Shown: piece by piece, positions 1-6,122 of the stretch | Position numbering within the stretch: the first letter of the stretch is position 1 | Layout of the letters: each line of letters opens with the position of its first letter | Assembly (NCBI GenBank): GCA_015494725.1 | Contig: WGAR01000008.1 | Coordinates: forward strand, 1-9,422 | Origin: Thermodesulfobacteriaceae bacterium | GTDB taxonomy: Bacteria > Desulfobacterota > Thermodesulfobacteria > Thermodesulfobacteriales > Thermodesulfobacteriaceae | Length of the DNA: 9,422 bases | Direction: 5' to 3' | Notes under the pieces: model-generated | Told to the model about the DNA's origin: nothing | The model's input: the letters and a program-made list of their open reading frames with translations, nothing else | Database searches by the model: none | Made by a program: the position numbers and the translations under genes

Positions 1-30
1 AATCGAGATCAAGTTTTACAAAAGTGACTT

Positions 31-49
31 GTTGCGAATGAGTCTCAAC
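31..49. promoter_or_regulatory. Fur-box-like imperfect palindrome
   Basis: A 19-bp imperfect palindrome with GTTG...CAAC ends. Its 7-1-7 core (TGCGAAT G AGTCTCA) matches 12 of 14 positions of the symmetric Fur-type pattern TGAGAAT-N-ATTCTCA. It lies in the gene-free first 136 bases, left of a leftward tRNA gene, so the regulated gene would most likely be off the left edge. I see no convincing -35/-10 pair beside it. The resemblance is seen in the sequence; the assignment to Fur, as opposed to another FUR-family regulator, is inference. Confidence 0.4.
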
Positions 50-136
50 AGGGAAATCTTGAATATCAAGGGTTTTAGAAATTTCTCCCGGAGGGGCGAG
101 GGTGTTTCCTAAAGTCGGCTTGAAATCGTGAAAAAA

Positions 137-213
137 TGGTCGGGGCGGCAGGATTTGAACCTGCGACCCCTGACTCCCGAAGCCAGTGCTCTGCCAGGCT
201 GAGCTACGCCCCG
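137..213 (-). tRNA. tRNA-Pro (anticodon CGG)
   Basis: On the minus strand the 77 nt fold as a full cloverleaf. There is a 7-bp acceptor stem (CGGGGCG with CGCCCCG), a GCTC/GAGC D stem, an anticodon stem CTGGC/GTCAG with loop TTCGGGA, a 5-nt variable loop and a T arm GCAGG-TTCAAAT-CCTGC. The discriminator is A and the CCA end is encoded. The loop gives anticodon CGG (Pro, codon CCG), and C1-G72 and G37 fit bacterial tRNA-Pro. Six T residues directly follow the CCA on the transcribed strand and may help termination, although no separate hairpin precedes them. Confidence 0.97.
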
Positions 214-223
214 ACCCCTTCTA

Positions 224-251
224 AACTTAAACCCATCCCTTAAACTGTCAA
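224..251 (-). promoter_or_regulatory. Probable sigma70 promoter of tRNA-Pro
   Basis: On the minus strand a perfect -35 hexamer TTGACA (251-246) is followed after 16 nt by a weak -10, TAAGTT (229-224). Transcription would start near 217, just ahead of the mature tRNA 5' end at 213. Placement and the perfect -35 support the call; the poor -10 limits it. No terminator-like hairpin with a T run separates the DUF1992 stop from this site, so read-through from the upstream operon is also possible. Confidence 0.55.
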
Positions 252-270
252 GCAAGCCGGCCCCAAATAA

Positions 271-768
271 TCACCGGGGAAGTTTTTTTCCGGCTCCTGT
301 CTGAAGCAAGCTGCGAAGTCCGATACGATGGGAAAGCCTGGACCAATCGATGGCGCGTGAGGCCGGCCTGGACCTTTCCCGGGCCCTCAACCGCGCCACC
401 TTCTCCGCCAGCTTCTGGTAATACGGCGATTCCGCCTCCAGCCTAATCGGACGCCGGCGGATCTCCCCCAGTTTCAGAAGGAGAAAATCCAGACGCCGCA
501 GGATCCGGTATTCTTCCTCCACCTCCCCCTCACTCAACTTTTCCAGCAAATCCTCCAGATGCCGTATCTCGCGCTGGATCTCCAGCTCGGGAGGAACAAA
601 ACCGGCATTCTTGAGAATCTTATAGGCCAGACGCACCTCCTCGGGAACCATACTCAGATCTTCCAGCTGGAGCGGCTTGCCCTTGCCCGGAAGATGGTCG
701 AATTCACCGTTTCGAATGGCTTCCTGAATGCGCTCCTCGGCTAATTTTTGCAGGAAAAAAAGGCTCAT
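271..768 (-). CDS. DUF1992 (DnaJC28-type conserved domain) protein
   Basis: The 165-aa protein has the DUF1992 signature in its first 70 residues: AEERIQEAIRNGEFDHLPGK, then a VPEEVRLAYKILKNAGFVPP-like segment and a charged helix. This domain is shared by eukaryotic DNAJC28 and small bacterial proteins and has no well-established biochemical role; no J domain is present here. The middle is Glu/Leu/Arg-rich and probably helical, and the C-terminal 40 residues are strongly basic. No signal peptide or membrane segment is seen, so it is probably cytoplasmic. Its ATG overlaps the stop of the upstream TPR gene as ATGA, implying coupled translation. Family assignment is firm; function is unknown. 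Confidence 0.88.
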   Translation of the reverse strand: MSLFFLQKLAEERIQEAIRNGEFDHLPGKGKPLQLEDLSMVPEEVRLAYKILKNAGFVPPELEIQREIRHLEDLLEKLSEGEVEEEYRILRRLDFLLLKLGEIRRRPIRLEAESPYYQKLAEKVARLRARERSRPASRAIDWSRLSHRIGLRSLLQTGAGKKLPR

Positions 769-1415
769 GACCCCGGTGGTAAACCCTTTTTCAACTCCGA
801 AAGCTTGTATTCCACAAAACTCAGCCCCTCATCGGAGGGACGGGTTTCCAGATACTTTTGGTAAAATTCCAGGGCCAGACGGTATTTTTTCTGGGCTTCA
901 TAAACCCGGGCCAGATCCGCATAAACGACCGGACGGGCAAAAGGGGCCTGCCGGATAGCCTTTTGATAAAGATCGGCCGCCTCTTCCGGACGGCCGATTT
1001 CCTCCAGAAGATAAGCCCTTCCCAGGGTACAGGAGATCTTCATCTCTCCCCGGGCCCCCCGGGAAATTTGCTTAATCTCTTTAAGTAAGTCCGCGGGAGG
1101 TTTGCGGCTCAGATCCCTCTCCCAGAGATACAGACGGGCCTCCCGAGCCACTACCGTGCCGGGGTATTCCCGCATCAACCTCTGAAGCGCCTGATACCCC
1201 CGGGCCCGATCCTTAAGGGAAAGGGCCTTTAGGTAAAGAATAGCCGCCTTACCCTCACGCCGATCCTGGTAAAATCTGTATCCCGCCCACAGAGACAGGA
1301 CCAATACCACCCCTACCACCACCGCTACGATCTCGCGCAAATGGGCCCGGGCCATCCGAACCCATCTTTCATGGAGCACCAGAAGTTCTTCGCCCGCACC
1401 ACCTTCCGCCGCCAT
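765..1415 (-). CDS. Membrane-anchored TPR protein (YfgM-like architecture)
   Basis: A 216-aa protein with a short hydrophilic N-terminus, one strong membrane helix at about residues 29-49 (rich in V, L and G), then a soluble C-terminal part. At least two tetratricopeptide repeats are visible at roughly 123-158 and 159-196 (GRAYLLEEIGRPEEAADLYQ and DLARVYEAQKKYRLALEFYQ), with weaker repeat-like helices before them. The layout matches bitopic TPR proteins of the YfgM type, whose repeats face the periplasm and bind envelope partners; topology and role here are inference. The start follows the flavin reductase stop by one base (TGA-G-ATG) with GGAGG 8 nt upstream, and its own stop overlaps the next gene. 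The partner is unknown. Confidence 0.8.
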   Translation of the reverse strand: MAAEGGAGEELLVLHERWVRMARAHLREIVAVVVGVVLVLSLWAGYRFYQDRREGKAAILYLKALSLKDRARGYQALQRLMREYPGTVVAREARLYLWERDLSRKPPADLLKEIKQISRGARGEMKISCTLGRAYLLEEIGRPEEAADLYQKAIRQAPFARPVVYADLARVYEAQKKYRLALEFYQKYLETRPSDEGLSFVEYKLSELKKGLPPGS

Positions 1416-1416
1416 C

Positions 1417-1896
1417 TCAGGCCTCCACTCCCCCGAAAAAGTCGTCCCAGCGAAAGATCAGCGGTTTGGCCCCCTCGGCCTGCACGGCATAATCCCCCAC
1501 CTCTCCCACGAAGAGCTCATGATCCCCCACCTGACAGGTGGAAACCACCGTACATTCGAAATAGGCGATGGCACTCTTGAGCACCGGAGAACCCTTAAGG
1601 GCGTTAATGTAAGGCACCCCGGCAAATTTATCCACATCTTTCCCGGAACGAAAACCGAAATGCCTGGCCAGATCTATTTGATCCTCCCCCAGGACATTGA
1701 TACAGAAAACCCCGGAATTCTTGAGAAGTTCGTAAGTATATCGCTCCGGAGCAATGGCCACAGCCAGAAGACGGGGCCGAAAAGAAACCTGCGTCACCCA
1801 GGCCGCGGTCATCCCGTTGATTTTATCCCTGTCTCTTACCGTAACCACATATACTCCCAAAGGTATGTATTGAGTGATAATCTTTTGCAGCCCCAT
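1417..1896 (-). CDS. Flavin reductase domain (FMN-binding split barrel) protein
   Basis: The 159-aa length is typical of single-domain flavin reductase-like proteins. Visible family features are NGMTAAWVTQVSFRPRLLAV near residues 27-46, which forms the FMN-contacting strand and loop, the segment SGVFCINVLGEDQIDLARHF, and the GDHELFVGEV strand close to the C-terminus. Members reduce or bind FMN/FAD with NAD(P)H, or serve as flavin-carrying partners of other redox enzymes; the substrate cannot be read from sequence. No export signal is present. ATG at 1896 is preceded by GGGGGT. It is first of a leftward set with the TPR and DUF1992 genes and is divergent from the ClC gene. Confidence 0.88.
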   Translation of the reverse strand: MGLQKIITQYIPLGVYVVTVRDRDKINGMTAAWVTQVSFRPRLLAVAIAPERYTYELLKNSGVFCINVLGEDQIDLARHFGFRSGKDVDKFAGVPYINALKGSPVLKSAIAYFECTVVSTCQVGDHELFVGEVGDYAVQAEGAKPLIFRWDDFFGGVEA

Positions 1897-1942
1897 AAAT
1901 TACCCCCTGCCAAAATTGCGTTGAAGTATTCTTATCTCCAAG

Positions 1943-1982
1943 GATACTCAAGCCCGCAACATAAAGCAAGCGCTTGAGTATC
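1943..1982. repeat. 11-bp perfect inverted repeat in divergent intergenic region
   Basis: GATACTCAAGC (1943-1953) and its exact reverse complement GCTTGAGTATC (1972-1982) are separated by 18 nt. Each arm contains TTGAGT facing outward, a weak -35-like hexamer toward each of the two divergent genes. A smaller palindrome CAAGCGCTTG (1967-1976) overlaps the right arm, and CCAAGG occurs next to both arms (1938-1943, 1986-1991). No T run follows on either strand, so it does not look like a terminator. A two-site operator or a leader hairpin are both possible. Confidence 0.6.
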
Positions 1983-1991
1983 GGGCCAAGG

Positions 1992-1997
1992 TATAGT
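1992..1997 (+). promoter_or_regulatory. Possible -10 element for the ClC gene
   Basis: TATAGT matches the -10 consensus at five of six positions and would start transcription near 2004, giving a short leader that includes the AGGAGG site at 2009-2014 and the GTG start at 2025. No good -35 lies at 16-18 nt; TTGAGT in the inverted repeat is only 12 nt upstream. The call is therefore tentative, and an activator might be needed. Confidence 0.3.
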
Positions 1998-2024
1998 AAA
2001 GGAAGGCGAGGAGGTTTCCTCGGG

Positions 2025-3800
2025 GTGAGAAGACAGCAGGTTCGGCTCCTGGTAGATGCTATTATCATAGGACTGGCCGGGGCTGTTCTGGTCCGCATCT
2101 TCGATGTCATGGTCAACCTTTCCCGGGATTTCTTCCTGGGGTACCTGGCCCACTATCACCCCCCGGGGCTACCCAACGAAGGGGGAATCCCTCAGGAAAT
2201 CGTGGGCCCTTACGGGCGGGCCCTCATCCCCCTGGTCACCACCCTGGGCGGATTCCTTTCCGGCCTGGTGGTGTATCTCCTGGCTCCCGAGGCCCGGGGG
2301 CACGGCACCGAAGCGGTAATCAAGGCCTTCCATTTTCTGGAAGGACGTATAAGGGGCAGGGTACCCTTTGTAAAAATGCTGGCCTCGGCCCTGACCCTGG
2401 GTTCCGGCGGTTCGGCAGGCCGGGAGGGGCCCTCCTCGCAAATCGGCGCCGGGGTGGGTTCTATCTACGGGCGCCTTACCCGCCGCAGTCCCCACGAACG
2501 AAGACTGCTGGTAGTGATCGGAATGAGCGCGGGACTTTCGGCCATCTTCCGTTCCCCCATCGGCACGGCTTTCTTCGCGGTGGAGGTCCTTTACAGTCAA
2601 ATAGAGTTCGAGGCCCAGGCCCTTATCTACTGCATCTTTTCCGCCGGAGTGGCCTATCTTCTCAGCGGTTTCATCGTGGGCTGGCAGCCCCTCTTCCGCA
2701 TGCCCGCCGAGCTGGCCATACCCTCCCTGGAACAATATTTCGGGTTCCTGGTGTTGGGCATTCTGGCCGGGGTTATAGGCACCATAATTCCCCTGGTCTT
2801 CCATTCCATATCCCGATTCTTCGAACGGTTGCCTCTCCCCCTTTATGTCACCGCCGCTCTGGGGGGGCTTCTGGTGGGACTCCTCGGACTGGTACTCCCT
2901 CAGGTCCTGGGGATCGGCTACGGATGGCTCCAAAAAGCCATCGACGGAGAATTACCCGGAAAACTCATGCTCCTGGTCTGCCTGGTCAAGATCCTGGCCT
3001 TCTCCATCACCATCGGTTCCGGAGGCTCCGGAGGCGACTTCGCTCCCAGTCTGGTGGTGGGAGGTATGCTGGGGGGATTCGTAGCCTATCTCTTCAACCA
3101 GCCTCCGGCCCCTTATGTGGTAATAGGCATGGCCTCGGTTTTCGGAGCCGCAGCCAGGGCCCCCATCGCCAATATCTTTATCGTGCTTGAGATCACCGGG
3201 GCCTTCGGCCTCATGCCTGCCGCGGCGCTCTCGGTTATGGTGGCCTATTTCGTCCAGATCACCCTCTCCTCCCCCCTCCCGGTCAAAAGCCTCTACGAGT
3301 CCCAGGTGCCCAACCGGGTGCATTCCCCGGCCCATCGGGGGGAATTCTTCACCGACATTCTGGAGGACATCAAGGTCAAGAATATCTTCCGGCCCGAAAA
3401 GGTCTATGCCGTGGTGCCGGAGGACATGACCCTGCGCCAATTCGTGACCCTCTTCGGACGCACCGAACAACAATACTTTCCGGTGGTGGATTCCGAGGGC
3501 TTCCTCTCCGGTATCTTCTCCATCAACGACGTCCGCCCCTATCTCTTGAACGAAGACCTCTGGGATGTTATAATAATACGCGACATCGCCAGACGAGATG
3601 TAATCACCACTCATCCGGAAGAAGATATCAATACCGTCTTGCGCAAGTTCACCATCCGCAACATAGACCAGCTCCCGGTAGTAAAAAGTGACGACCCGCG
3701 CATCTTTCTGGGGATGATAAGTCGGCGAGAGGTGATAAACTTTTATAACCAGCGACTGGAAAAAATGCGTCACCGAGAAAGCCAACCTTATATAGTTTAA
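2025..3800 (+). CDS. ClC-family chloride channel/transporter with C-terminal CBS pair
   Basis: A 591-aa membrane protein with many hydrophobic helices up to about residue 420 and two CBS domains (about 453-505 and 519-575) that in other ClC proteins bind adenine nucleotides. ClC anion-path motifs are present: GHGT (92-95) at the usual GSGIP position, GREGP with gating Glu134, GGDFAP (336-341) and Tyr424 matching E. coli ClcA Tyr445. At the internal proton glutamate of ClcA (Glu203) this protein has Val188 (AVEVLY), as in ClC channels. The frame stays open to a TTG at 1974, but GTG 2025 is preferred: AGGAGG lies 10 nt upstream and the TTG sits inside an inverted repeat. It would move Cl- or a similar anion across the inner membrane; channel or exchanger mode is uncertain. 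Confidence 0.92.
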   Translation: MRRQQVRLLVDAIIIGLAGAVLVRIFDVMVNLSRDFFLGYLAHYHPPGLPNEGGIPQEIVGPYGRALIPLVTTLGGFLSGLVVYLLAPEARGHGTEAVIKAFHFLEGRIRGRVPFVKMLASALTLGSGGSAGREGPSSQIGAGVGSIYGRLTRRSPHERRLLVVIGMSAGLSAIFRSPIGTAFFAVEVLYSQIEFEAQALIYCIFSAGVAYLLSGFIVGWQPLFRMPAELAIPSLEQYFGFLVLGILAGVIGTIIPLVFHSISRFFERLPLPLYVTAALGGLLVGLLGLVLPQVLGIGYGWLQKAIDGELPGKLMLLVCLVKILAFSITIGSGGSGGDFAPSLVVGGMLGGFVAYLFNQPPAPYVVIGMASVFGAAARAPIANIFIVLEITGAFGLMPAAALSVMVAYFVQITLSSPLPVKSLYESQVPNRVHSPAHRGEFFTDILEDIKVKNIFRPEKVYAVVPEDMTLRQFVTLFGRTEQQYFPVVDSEGFLSGIFSINDVRPYLLNEDLWDVIIIRDIARRDVITTHPEEDINTVLRKFTIRNIDQLPVVKSDDPRIFLGMISRREVINFYNQRLEKMRHRESQPYIV

Positions 3801-3832
3801 TTTATTTATAAGACATGGAGGTGAAGGAAACC

Positions 3833-4801
3833 TTGACCACCACGATAGAGCGAACCTTTGAGGACTACAAGCTGGCCCGACATCTTTTCGGGGAACGAGG
3901 TGCCCATCTCAAGGCCCTGGAGAAGGCCTTTCGGGTCCAGATAACGGCCCGGGGCAACCAGATCCTCATCACCGGCGATCCTCTGGACACCGAACTGGCC
4001 GATCGGGCCTGTGAGGAGCTTTACAGCCTTCTTAAGGCCGGCTACACCCTTTATCCCCACGATGTAGAGTATGCCGCCCGGATCCTGGCGGAAAATCCCA
4101 AGGCCAATCTGCGGGAGATCTTCCTGGATACGGTCTTTGTCACTTCCGGGCGCAAGGTCATTACCCCCAAGGGAATTACCCAGAAACGTTATATCGAGGC
4201 CATTCGCAATCACGATATCGTCTTCGGAGTGGGGCCGGCCGGAACCGGAAAGACCTATCTGGCCATGGCCATGGCCATCTCTTTCCTTATGAAGGGCGAG
4301 GTATCCCGTATCGTCCTGGTGCGGCCGGCGGTGGAGGCCGGAGAAAAACTGGGGTTCCTTCCCGGAGACCTGGTGGAAAAGGTAAACCCCTATCTTCGGC
4401 CTCTTTACGACGCCCTCTACGATATGCTTCCCTTTGATAAGGCCTCCCGCCTCCTCCAGAAGGGGGTTATCGAGGTGGCCCCGCTGGCCTTCATGCGCGG
4501 GCGCACCCTTAATGAGGCCTTTATCATCCTGGATGAGGCCCAGAATACCACCTCCGATCAGATGAAGATGTTTCTTACCCGTATGGGATATAATTCCCGG
4601 GCGGTGATCACCGGAGACATTACCCAGATAGACCTCCCGGATCCCAAGAGATCCGGCCTGGTAGAGGCGGTGGAGATTCTGCGGGATGTGGAAGGGATTG
4701 CCTTCGTCTTCTTCACCAAGAAAGACGTGGTCCGGCATCCGCTGGTGCAGCGCATCATCGAAGCCTACGAAAAAAAGGAGGCCCGTCACCATGAGGGCTA
4801 G
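3833..4801 (+). CDS. phoH: PhoH family ATPase (YbeZ-like)
   Basis: A 322-aa cytoplasmic P-loop ATPase of the PhoH/YbeZ family, linked in other bacteria to rRNA processing and RNA metabolism with YbeY. It has an N-terminal KH-like region (about 1-85), Walker A GPAGTGKT (134-141), Walker B LDEAQN with Asp234-Glu235 and a sensor-type segment VITGDITQIDLP. I chose TTG at 3833 because GGAGGTGA (3817-3824) and AAGGA lie just upstream; an in-frame ATG at 3815 has no ribosome binding site and would make GGAGGTGA coding. It follows the ClC stop across a short AT-rich gap and overlaps the next gene by 11 nt. ybeY is not next to it. The family is certain; the start is not. Confidence 0.93.
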   Translation: MTTTIERTFEDYKLARHLFGERGAHLKALEKAFRVQITARGNQILITGDPLDTELADRACEELYSLLKAGYTLYPHDVEYAARILAENPKANLREIFLDTVFVTSGRKVITPKGITQKRYIEAIRNHDIVFGVGPAGTGKTYLAMAMAISFLMKGEVSRIVLVRPAVEAGEKLGFLPGDLVEKVNPYLRPLYDALYDMLPFDKASRLLQKGVIEVAPLAFMRGRTLNEAFIILDEAQNTTSDQMKMFLTRMGYNSRAVITGDITQIDLPDPKRSGLVEAVEILRDVEGIAFVFFTKKDVVRHPLVQRIIEAYEKKEARHHEG

Positions 4802-5822
4802 GACCGTCCCCGTTGAGGAGGCGGTGGGGATGGTCCTTCCTCATGATCTTACCGAGATTCGCCCCGGGGAATTCAAGGGTCCGGCCTTCCGTAAGGGGCA
4901 TGTGGTTCGGGAGGAGGATATTCCCCATCTCAAGCGCCTGGGCAAGGATCATATCTATGTCCTGGAAATCGATCCGGACGAACTGCACGAGGACCAGGCG
5001 GCCCTGCGTCTGGCCCGGGCCGTGGCCGGGGAAGGGGTAACCTTTTCCGAGGAGGTTCGGGAGGGCAAAGTCACCTTCCGGGCCGCCCGGGAGGGGCTCT
5101 TCAAGGTGGATGTGGAGGCCCTGTACCGGATCAATCTCCTGGGGGAAATAGCCCTCAGCAGCCGACACGGAAACTTCTGGGTGCAAAAGGGAGAACCCCT
5201 GGCCGGAGGGAGGGCCATCCCCCTGGTGGTCAAGGAGAGCCTCCTGGAGGAAGTGGAACGCATCGCGGCCCAAAGCCCGGGGGTCCTGCGGGTCCTTCCC
5301 CGCCGGATGTCCAGGGCCGGCCTGGTGATCACCGGAAACGAGGTATATTACGGCCGCATTCAGGATGCCTTTGCCCCGGTGATGCTCCCCAAACTCCGGG
5401 CCTACGGCCTGGAGGTGCTGGGGCCGGAATTCGTCCCGGATGACCGGGAACGCATCCGTCAGGCCATCGAGGCCATGCTGCAGGAAGGGGTGGATCTGGT
5501 CCTGGTTACCGGAGGTATGTCCGTGGATCCGGACGATGTCACCCGGGCGGCCATAGCCGATCTTAACCCCCATCCCCTTACTTACGGAGCCCCGGTCTTG
5601 CCGGGAAACATGTTTCTGGTGGCCTATCTGGGCGAAAAAGCCATCCTGGGGGTCCCGGCCTGCGGCATGTACCACGGGGTAACCATCCTAGACCTGGTGT
5701 TGCCCCGGGTGCTGGCCGGGGAAATTCTTACCCGCAAGGATCTTGCCGCCCTGGGACATGGGGGGTATTGTCTGCACTGTAAGGAATGTCGTTTCCCGGT
5801 ATGTCCCTTCGGGAGAGGATAG
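4791..5822 (+). CDS. Molybdopterin-binding (MoeA/MoCF-like) protein with C-terminal Cys cluster
   Basis: A 343-aa protein. The N-terminus resembles the start of MoeA-like proteins (VPVEEAVGMVLPHDLTEI). Residues from about 180 form a MoCF_biosynth/MogA-type fold: LVITGNEVYYGRI, then LVLVTGGMSVDPDDVT (Thr240-Gly241-Gly242, Asp246, Asp248, Asp249), and a late PVLPGNMFLVAYLGEKAILG segment. This fold binds molybdopterin, so a role in molybdenum or tungsten cofactor maturation or delivery is likely; the exact step is not known. The last 20 residues carry Cys327, Cys330, Cys333 and Cys338 (C-X2-C-X2-C-X4-C, ending CPFG), a possible Fe-S or zinc site absent from standard MoeA. ATG 4791 has AAGGAGG 9 nt upstream and overlaps the phoH end. 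Confidence 0.85.
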   Translation: MRARTVPVEEAVGMVLPHDLTEIRPGEFKGPAFRKGHVVREEDIPHLKRLGKDHIYVLEIDPDELHEDQAALRLARAVAGEGVTFSEEVREGKVTFRAAREGLFKVDVEALYRINLLGEIALSSRHGNFWVQKGEPLAGGRAIPLVVKESLLEEVERIAAQSPGVLRVLPRRMSRAGLVITGNEVYYGRIQDAFAPVMLPKLRAYGLEVLGPEFVPDDRERIRQAIEAMLQEGVDLVLVTGGMSVDPDDVTRAAIADLNPHPLTYGAPVLPGNMFLVAYLGEKAILGVPACGMYHGVTILDLVLPRVLAGEILTRKDLAALGHGGYCLHCKECRFPVCPFGRG

Positions 5823-5825
5823 TCT

Positions 5826-6122
5826 ATGTTTGTACTGGGATATTTTCTGGCAGCCCTGGCCAAGGTAATAGATCTGGTGCTCACGCTCTATCTCTGGGTC
5901 ATCATCATCCGGGCCATCATTTCCTGGGTGAATCCCGACCCCTTTAATCCCATCGTACGCTTCCTCTATCAGATTACCGAACCCGTGCTCTGGAGGGTGA
6001 GAAGGGTCCTTCCCCCCATAGGTGGCCTGGATCTCTCTCCTCTGGTGGTGATTCTGGCCATCGTCTTCCTGCAACAATTTCTGGTGCCCACCCTTTACGA
6101 ACTATCCCTGAGGCTGCGATGA
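5826..6122 (+). CDS. YggT family membrane protein
   Basis: A 98-aa integral membrane protein. Hydrophobic helices lie at about residues 4-27 and 72-90, joined by the family signature IIIRAIISWVNPDPFNPIVR and LYQITEPVLWRVRRVLPPIG. YggT proteins (YlmG in Gram-positives and plastids) lie in cell-division neighbourhoods and have been tied to membrane and nucleoid organisation; the molecular function is not settled. ATG at 5826 comes 3 nt after the previous stop, behind a purine-rich GAGAGGA, and its stop overlaps the divIVA start as ATGA. The position directly before divIVA and yggU repeats the ylm-type arrangement, here without yggS or sepF. Confidence 0.93.
   Translation: MFVLGYFLAALAKVIDLVLTLYLWVIIIRAIISWVNPDPFNPIVRFLYQITEPVLWRVRRVLPPIGGLDLSPLVVILAIVFLQQFLVPTLYELSLRLR

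Noticed and set aside
58..70. Short palindrome CTTGAATATCAAG near the left edge
   Set aside because: Only 5-bp arms in an AT-rich stretch; chance occurrence is likely and no paired promoter element supports it.
1519..1977. 152-codon plus-strand open frame across the flavin reductase gene
   Set aside because: Opposite strand of a recognised flavin reductase; no domain, and it runs through the divergent intergenic region.
2169..2933. Long minus-strand open frame (254 codons) opposite the ClC gene
   Set aside because: It is antisense to well-supported ClC coding sequence, has a His/Gly/Gln-rich composition typical of shadow frames in GC-rich DNA, and shows no recognisable domain.
2952..3785. 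Long minus-strand open frame (277 codons) opposite the CBS end of the ClC gene
   Set aside because: Shadow of the plus-strand gene through codon bias; low-complexity Gly/His/Asp composition and no family motif.
4260..4279. Tandem GGCCAT units in phoH
   Set aside because: Simple consequence of an Ala-Met-Ala-Met-Ala codon run just after the Walker A motif.
3806..4792. 328-codon minus-strand open frame matching phoH in length
   Set aside because: Exact antisense shadow of phoH, whose Walker motifs are unambiguous; the reverse frame lacks any domain pattern.
4755..5675. 306-codon minus-strand open frame opposite the molybdopterin-binding gene
   Set aside because: Antisense to a gene with clear motifs and a strong ribosome binding site; no recognisable protein features.
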